DNA from: Alphaproteobacteria bacterium
Lineage (GTDB): Bacteria; Pseudomonadota; Alphaproteobacteria; UBA828
Direction: 5' to 3'
DNA length: 10,444 nt
NCBI GenBank assembly: GCA_018668475.1
Contig: JABJCZ010000118.1
Span: forward strand, 1-10,444
This document shows positions 6,671 to 10,444 of this stretch, in pieces. The translations under genes were made by a program, and so were the position numbers. The notes beneath the pieces are model-generated. The model was not told the DNA's origin and searched no databases. It saw only the letters and a program-made list of their open reading frames with translations. The first letter of the stretch is position 1; each line of letters begins with the position of its first letter.

Positions 6671-7435
6671 CTAGACCAGCAAGGCGGCGCGCAAACGTGC
6701 CTGAAACGCCGGATCAATTCCCATCACGTGGCGCATGTAGCCGTCGATGGATCCACCTTCCTTGCGCATCGACCCAATTGACGCCATCAGGTAGTCCGGC
6801 TGCGCCGCTGTGAGCGTTTTCATGACGTCGTCGGCAATGTTGAGGTCGAGCAGATGCGATACCTCGCGCCGATAGTTGTTGGTCAGCAGGTAGTCCTCCA
6901 TCACGGTGTCCAGGTCCACGCCAAGCGCCAACAATATAATTGCCGCGGCAAACCCGGTCCGGTCCTTGCCGCTGGTGCAATGCACAACGAGCGGCAACCC
7001 GGCGGGCCGCACCAGTTGCTCAAGTATGGTGCGGTAGACACCGGCGTGGTCGATGGGGAAAAGTCGGTAGTGATTAGTGACCTCCGCGTTGATCGCGGCA
7101 CGGTCGGTCAATTTCCGGGCTCGGATATCAGCCAGCATTTTGCGCGTGCCGGTAGGGACAAACCCCAACGCCAAAACGTCGTGGTCGTGGTCTTCGGGCA
7201 GGTTATCGGGCGCTCTCTCGCGTTCGGTCTCAATTCGCAGGTCGATTACCGTGCGAATATTGAGTACTCGCCAGGTTTCATGATCCCGGGGCGTCAACTC
7301 CGCCAGCGAATCTGCTCGATACACTTTTTGCCATGCGACTGTGGCGCCGTCGGACGTCCTGTAGCCGCCGAGATCGCGAAAATTCGCGGTTCCTTCGAGA
7401 GGCAGCAGACGTTGAGGGTTTTGTTCAGACGCCAT
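6671..7435 (-). CDS. Tyrosine/dual-specificity phosphatase family protein (PTP-like, HCX5R)
   Basis: This 254-residue protein matches the Y_phosphatase3 / PtpB-like bacterial family. The N-terminal motif NFRDLGGYRTSDG (18-30) is followed by YRADSL (39-44) and IDLRIETERE (64-73). The catalytic P-loop is HCTSGKDRTG (152-161), with nucleophile C153 and phosphate-binding R159. The Lys-Asp before the Arg is typical of this group, whose members can hydrolyse phosphotyrosine and phosphoinositides as well as phosphoserine/threonine. No signal peptide or membrane segment is visible, so a cytoplasmic role is likely. The ATG at 7435 is preferred (AGG 8 bases upstream) over a TTG six bases further up, which has poor spacing. 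It is 221 bases downstream of the parvulin gene on the same strand and 189 bases from the next start, so it appears to be its own unit or a distal read-through of the nar operon. The physiological substrate is unknown. Confidence 0.88.
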   Translation of the reverse strand: MASEQNPQRLLPLEGTANFRDLGGYRTSDGATVAWQKVYRADSLAELTPRDHETWRVLNIRTVIDLRIETERERAPDNLPEDHDHDVLALGFVPTGTRKMLADIRARKLTDRAAINAEVTNHYRLFPIDHAGVYRTILEQLVRPAGLPLVVHCTSGKDRTGFAAAIILLALGVDLDTVMEDYLLTNNYRREVSHLLDLNIADDVMKTLTAAQPDYLMASIGSMRKEGGSIDGYMRHVMGIDPAFQARLRAALLV

Positions 7436-7577
7436 TGGCAAAACCTATGCGATCACGATTTCAGGAGGGCTGAATACGACGTAGACGAGCGTGATACCAC
7501 ATGAGATGGAAGCCGCGCCCGATTGATTCTCCCAAGAGCACCCTTGATCTTGACCACGGGAATTTCTGTTCGACGTA

Positions 7578-7597
7578 CAGCGCGGAATATTGCGCTG
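7578..7597. repeat. Inverted repeat in the 221-base gap between parvulin and phosphatase genes
   Basis: CAGCGC (7578-7583) and GCGCTG (7592-7597) flank an 8-base AT-rich centre. No T-run follows on the minus strand, so it is not a convincing terminator for the nar operon. A 10-bp perfect palindrome, TAGACGTCTA, lies nearby at 7626-7635. Otherwise the gap 7436-7656 shows no gene or clear promoter. Confidence 0.3.
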
Positions 7598-7656
7598 CGC
7601 CGAACCCTGGAGCAGGAAAAACCGATAGACGTCTACCTGGCTGACTGAACGCCGGT

Positions 7657-8496
7657 CTACTGAACCAAGGGTGAGTCCGCGCCAGCCATTTCAACCCCGA
7701 CTATTTCTGCCTGTCCAGCCAGCAATTGAACAAATTGCGCGCTTGCGCGCCGCCAGGCGGCCTCCTGCAAATAGTCGGCAATACGATCCTTCACCATATC
7801 AAACGGCAGAGGCCGACCCTCGATCTTGCGATCAAGGCGCAGCACATGAACGCCGTATCGGCTGCGTACCGGCACTGGGCAAAGCTGCCCCTCCTCGAGG
7901 TTTACGAGAAAGGTCTCGAATTCTGGCACGGTATCGCCACGGGTGATCTGTCCGAGGCTGCCGCCATTTTTGCCGGACTGACAGGTGGATTCGTTTTTGG
8001 CCATGGCCGCAAACTTTCCGGGCATTTTCGTCAACGTCTCGATCGCCTGTTCGGCCAATTTTATTGCGGCGGCATAAGCATCGGTGTCGCTGGGACGGGC
8101 GGCGAACAGGATGTGAGCCGGCTCATAAAGGTCGGCGCTGCGGAAACGTTGCTGGTTGTTCTCGAAGTATCGCTGACAGGTCTCCGTATCGGCCTCAGGG
8201 ACGGTGATCTCCTGATCAAGCAATACCCGGATCAGGGCGTCATCATCGGTTTCCCGCTCGCCGCTTTCTGCTTTTTGCGGCGTTGCCACAATATTTTTGC
8301 GGCGGGCTTCCTGAAGTAACAGCTCCCGGATTACCAATGCTTCCTGCGCGGCCATGATCGCCGCCTCATTTGCCGGGCCCTGGTTGCGGGATTCGGCGAG
8401 CACGGCCTCTTCAGGAATAGCGGTGCCGTTGACCGAGAGAGGTGGCAGGGTGGGCGTGTCTGGCGGCGGTACTTTGAACTCTGTCATCGCTTCCAT
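7657..8496 (-). CDS. Parvulin-type peptidyl-prolyl cis-trans isomerase of the nar operon
   Basis: This is a 279-residue protein with a helical N-terminal part (about 40-118) and a parvulin/rotamase domain (about 123-224). Parvulin features are EPAHILFA (125-132), the core SGKNGGSLGQITRGDTVPEF (174-193), and the ending RSRYGVHVLRLD (211-222). A helical tail follows. There is no signal peptide or membrane anchor, so it should act in the cytoplasm, unlike periplasmic SurA or PpiD; the layout resembles NifM-like proteins. Parvulins of this type are found after narI in several proteobacterial narGHJI operons and are presumed to help fold or mature the nitrate reductase; that role is inference. The ATG at 8496 has GGAG 8 bases upstream, and the gene starts 5 bases after narI ends, implying co-transcription and tight coupling. 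A second Met at codon 4 is a less likely start. Confidence 0.9.
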   Translation of the reverse strand: MEAMTEFKVPPPDTPTLPPLSVNGTAIPEEAVLAESRNQGPANEAAIMAAQEALVIRELLLQEARRKNIVATPQKAESGERETDDDALIRVLLDQEITVPEADTETCQRYFENNQQRFRSADLYEPAHILFAARPSDTDAYAAAIKLAEQAIETLTKMPGKFAAMAKNESTCQSGKNGGSLGQITRGDTVPEFETFLVNLEEGQLCPVPVRSRYGVHVLRLDRKIEGRPLPFDMVKDRIADYLQEAAWRRASAQFVQLLAGQAEIVGVEMAGADSPLVQ

Positions 8497-8501
8497 GGTT
8501 T

Positions 8502-9227
8502 CTACTCCGCTGCTGACATGCGATTACGACGGTCCGACCGGCGCTTCGTGCGGACGATTTGATAGCCCGGCCGCCACATGTAGCGCACCGGCGCACTAAG
8601 AATGTGCACAAGGCGTGTGAACGGGAAGAGCAGGAAGATCGTCAAACCAAGACCGAGGTGAATTTTGAATATTGGATGCACATGTTCGACGTAAGACGAG
8701 GCCATCAGATCAAAGGTGTAGAGACCGCGCGCCCATGACATGAACTTCACCATCTCGCTGCCGTCGAGGTGCCCGGCAGACAGCGGCACAGTTGCAAGCC
8801 CAAGCGCCAGTTGCACCCAGAGAATGAGAATGATGGCGTTATCCGCGAAGCTCGATGTCGCGCGAATGCGTGCGTCGAAGAACCGCCGGTGCACCAATAG
8901 GGTGGCGCCGATGATTGCAAATACGCCGGCAACGCCCCCGGCAACCATGGCCAGCACCTGTTTGAAGCCGTGCCCGATGCCAATCCAGTCGAACACTTCG
9001 ATGGGTACCAGCAGCCCGCCCAGGTGTCCACCCAGGATGACGAGCACGCCGAGGTGAAACAGCAGTGAGCCGACCATCAATTGCCGCCGGCGGAGTAACT
9101 GGCTCGATCCGGAGCGCCACGAATACGGCTCCCGATCATAGCGAATGATCGATCCAACAATCATGATGGCGATAGCGACATAGGGATAAATGCCAAAAAA
9201 GAAAACTGTGTCGAGTCCGATATCCAT
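8502..9227 (-). CDS. narI: Respiratory nitrate reductase gamma subunit, cytochrome b
   Basis: NarI anchors the NarGH catalytic dimer to the inner face of the membrane and takes electrons from quinol through two b hemes. The 241-residue product has about five hydrophobic segments: near 7-28, 50-74, 88-112, 129-150 and 187-206. Likely heme ligands are H58 and H68 (FHLGVLVILGGH, 10 apart) and H190 and H208 (KIHLG and LVHIL, 18 apart). These spacings are the same as those of His56/66 and His187/205 in Escherichia coli NarI. The C-terminal segment SAPVRYMWRPGYQIVR is also typical. The ATG at 9227 has GGGAGA about 7 bases upstream and lies 12 bases after narJ. The basic, Arg/Lys-rich cytoplasmic tail after residue 225 fits the positive-inside rule. 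All key residues are intact. Confidence 0.97.
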   Translation of the reverse strand: MDIGLDTVFFFGIYPYVAIAIMIVGSIIRYDREPYSWRSGSSQLLRRRQLMVGSLLFHLGVLVILGGHLGGLLVPIEVFDWIGIGHGFKQVLAMVAGGVAGVFAIIGATLLVHRRFFDARIRATSSFADNAIILILWVQLALGLATVPLSAGHLDGSEMVKFMSWARGLYTFDLMASSYVEHVHPIFKIHLGLGLTIFLLFPFTRLVHILSAPVRYMWRPGYQIVRTKRRSDRRNRMSAAE

Positions 9228-9239
9228 GGCGGGGTCTCC

Positions 9240-9971
9240 CTAGCTTCCGTCCGAGGGTGGGGCGGTGTGATTTCCTGGGGCCGGGTCCATGCCGGCCAGC
9301 GTTGCCCGCGCGGCCGGGCATTGCCCGCCGGGTGCGGTCATCCCATCGGCGCCAGGGCCAAAGGTCACCTCGGCATCCTCCCAGGTGCGATCAAGGGCGG
9401 CGAGGTCATTGGGGTCATCATCCGGCTGGGCGGTGAGCTCGGCCAGAACTTCGGCGTCTATCTTGGCGCCGTGGGAAATAGAGAGAAGTGCCGCGAACAC
9501 ACTGTGATAGGGCGTATCGCGCTTGCTCAGACGTTCTTCGATAGCCGCAACGACGTGCAGGGGCTGGGCAAGAAATTCCAGCGCCTGATCCAGTGGCATG
9601 GTCGACAGAAACTCAAGAAACATGGGCAGATAATCAGGCAGTTCGCGTTTGTCCACGCTCAGGCCGTGTTCTTCATACAGGCCCAGCAGGTCTGCCATTG
9701 CCTGCCCGCGATCCCGGCTTTCTCCGTGGATATGTTCGAAGAGGTGGAGTGAGAGCGCCCGGGTCCGGTCGAACAGCAGGACGTAGCGTTCCTGCAGGTC
9801 GATCAGATCTTCCGTCGCCAGGGTGTCGATCAGTTTGCCCAGGGCCGCACGCTCGGCCGGAGGAACAAGGTTCTCAGTAGCGAGTGCGGCCTTAAGCTCG
9901 GGTCCGGCGGCACGCAGCTCATCGCTTGGGTAGGCGAGCAGATGCGACAGCACTTTGAAGGTGATCGTCAT
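9240..9971 (-). CDS. narJ: Nitrate reductase molybdenum-cofactor assembly chaperone
   Basis: NarJ is the system-specific chaperone that binds apo-NarGH in the cytoplasm and allows molybdenum-cofactor insertion and membrane attachment; it is not part of the final enzyme. The 243-residue helical product carries the family signature LFDRTRALSLHLFEHIHGES (about 66-85) followed by RDRGQAMADL, then ELPDYLPMFLEFL (110-122). Length is close to the roughly 230-240 residues usual for the family. The C-terminal 40 residues are rich in Gly, Ala and Pro and look disordered, as in other NarJ proteins. The ATG at 9971 overlaps the narH stop by one base (TGATG), with AAAGGGGC about 7 bases upstream, so translation is probably coupled to narH. 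Confidence 0.96.
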   Translation of the reverse strand: MTITFKVLSHLLAYPSDELRAAGPELKAALATENLVPPAERAALGKLIDTLATEDLIDLQERYVLLFDRTRALSLHLFEHIHGESRDRGQAMADLLGLYEEHGLSVDKRELPDYLPMFLEFLSTMPLDQALEFLAQPLHVVAAIEERLSKRDTPYHSVFAALLSISHGAKIDAEVLAELTAQPDDDPNDLAALDRTWEDAEVTFGPGADGMTAPGGQCPAARATLAGMDPAPGNHTAPPSDGS

Positions 9972-10444
9972 CAGAACGCCCCTTTCAATGCATTTGCAGA
10001 CTTCTTGCTTGGGCTGCCGAACAGGCTCGCTTTGCTGGAGCCGTCGGAGCAGCCGTTGCTGAATCTAAAGCCACAGGAGCCGCGCAGGTCGTAGGCATCT
10101 TCACTTGTCTCGCGGTGCGCCGAGGGGATGACAAAACGATCCTCGTAATTTGCAATGGCCATGATGTGGTACATCTCCTCGATTTGCGCGCTGGTCAGGC
10201 CCACCCGGGCGGCCAGGTTCTCGTCGATCACGCCATCAATGGTCTTGGCCCGCATGAAGGCCCGCATGGCCAGCATGCGTTCAAGCCCAGAGACAACCGG
10301 TTCTTCTTCGCCAGCGGTCAGCAAATTGGCCAGATAACGCACCGGGATACGCAGCGACCGGACATCCGGAATTTCGCCGTCGACCGGTAGTTTTCCGCCT
10401 TCCGCGGCGGACTGGATGGGTGATAGCGGCGGCACATACCAGAC
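9971..10444 (-). CDS. narH: Respiratory nitrate reductase beta subunit, C-terminal part (5' end outside window)
   Basis: The frame is open to the window edge, and about 157 C-terminal residues are visible. NarH is the iron-sulfur subunit that passes electrons from the NarI hemes to the molybdenum centre of NarG. The visible part starts with VWYVPPLSPI, a NarH hallmark, followed by LLTAGEEEPV, LERMLAMRAFMR, YHIMAIANYEDRFVIPSAHR and GSCGFRFSNGC, all in the order seen in Escherichia coli NarH. The four cysteine clusters that bind 3Fe-4S and 4Fe-4S centres are upstream, beyond the window. The terminal Cys-containing loop and Lys/Ser-rich tail resemble those of relatives. The nar promoter, and any FNR or NarL sites, are also outside the window. 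Confidence 0.97.
   Translation of the reverse strand, partial: VWYVPPLSPIQSAAEGGKLPVDGEIPDVRSLRIPVRYLANLLTAGEEEPVVSGLERMLAMRAFMRAKTIDGVIDENLAARVGLTSAQIEEMYHIMAIANYEDRFVIPSAHRETSEDAYDLRGSCGFRFSNGCSDGSSKASLFGSPSKKSANALKGAF

Noticed and set aside
6668..6677. Palindrome GGTCTAGACC covering the phosphatase stop codon
   Set aside because: A single 10-bp palindrome cannot form a looped hairpin and is not supported by any other nearby signal.
7501..7647. A 48-codon plus-strand frame starting at ATG 7501, with an AGGAGGG at 7463-7469
   Set aside because: The purine run is more than 30 bases from the ATG, too far to serve it, and the peptide shows no recognisable features.
7461..7694. A 77-codon minus-strand open frame between the parvulin and phosphatase genes
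   Set aside because: It overlaps the parvulin 3' end, has no recognisable family motif and no convincing ribosome-binding site, and its composition looks like a non-coding frame.

Overview
The window (GC-rich, roughly 60 %) looks like the chromosome of a metabolically versatile, facultatively denitrifying proteobacterium. I favour an alphaproteobacterium, judging from the mix of acyl-CoA dehydrogenases, a DUF3237 protein, a GntR/FCD regulator, a class III aminotransferase and a NarG-type nitrate reductase operon. The taxonomic call is an inference from gene content. I see no tRNA, rRNA, CRISPR array, insertion sequence or phage gene.

Region 1 (1-1860, plus strand) holds the 3' end of a PhzF-family isomerase gene and a complete PLP-dependent class III (omega) aminotransferase gene, which ends at a strong perfect-stem terminator. 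Region 2 (1927-6600) is a catabolic island. On the minus strand, a 597-residue acyl-CoA dehydrogenase and a DUF3237 protein form an apparent operon. A GntR/FCD repressor gene is divergent from it. A second, 430-residue acyl-CoA dehydrogenase of the ACAD10/11-like type converges on the repressor gene. Inverted repeats of the form TTGT-N3-ACAA occur in both control regions. They fit the FadR-type GntR operator consensus, and one overlaps the -35 element proposed for the second dehydrogenase. The likely reading is a small regulon in which the GntR protein controls itself and both dehydrogenases in the breakdown of an acyl-CoA whose identity the sequence does not reveal.

Region 3 (6671-7435, minus) is a single gene for a dual-specificity/tyrosine phosphatase-like protein with an intact HCX5R loop. 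Region 4 (7657-10444, minus) is the distal part of a membrane-bound respiratory nitrate reductase operon. It contains the C-terminal end of narH, then narJ, narI and a cytoplasmic parvulin-type prolyl isomerase, all tightly packed. narG and the operon promoter lie beyond the right edge.

Most of the window is recognisable metabolism. The least expected items are the shared operator pattern and the apparent loss of most metal ligands in the FCD domain of the regulator. I found no convincing entirely new type of system.
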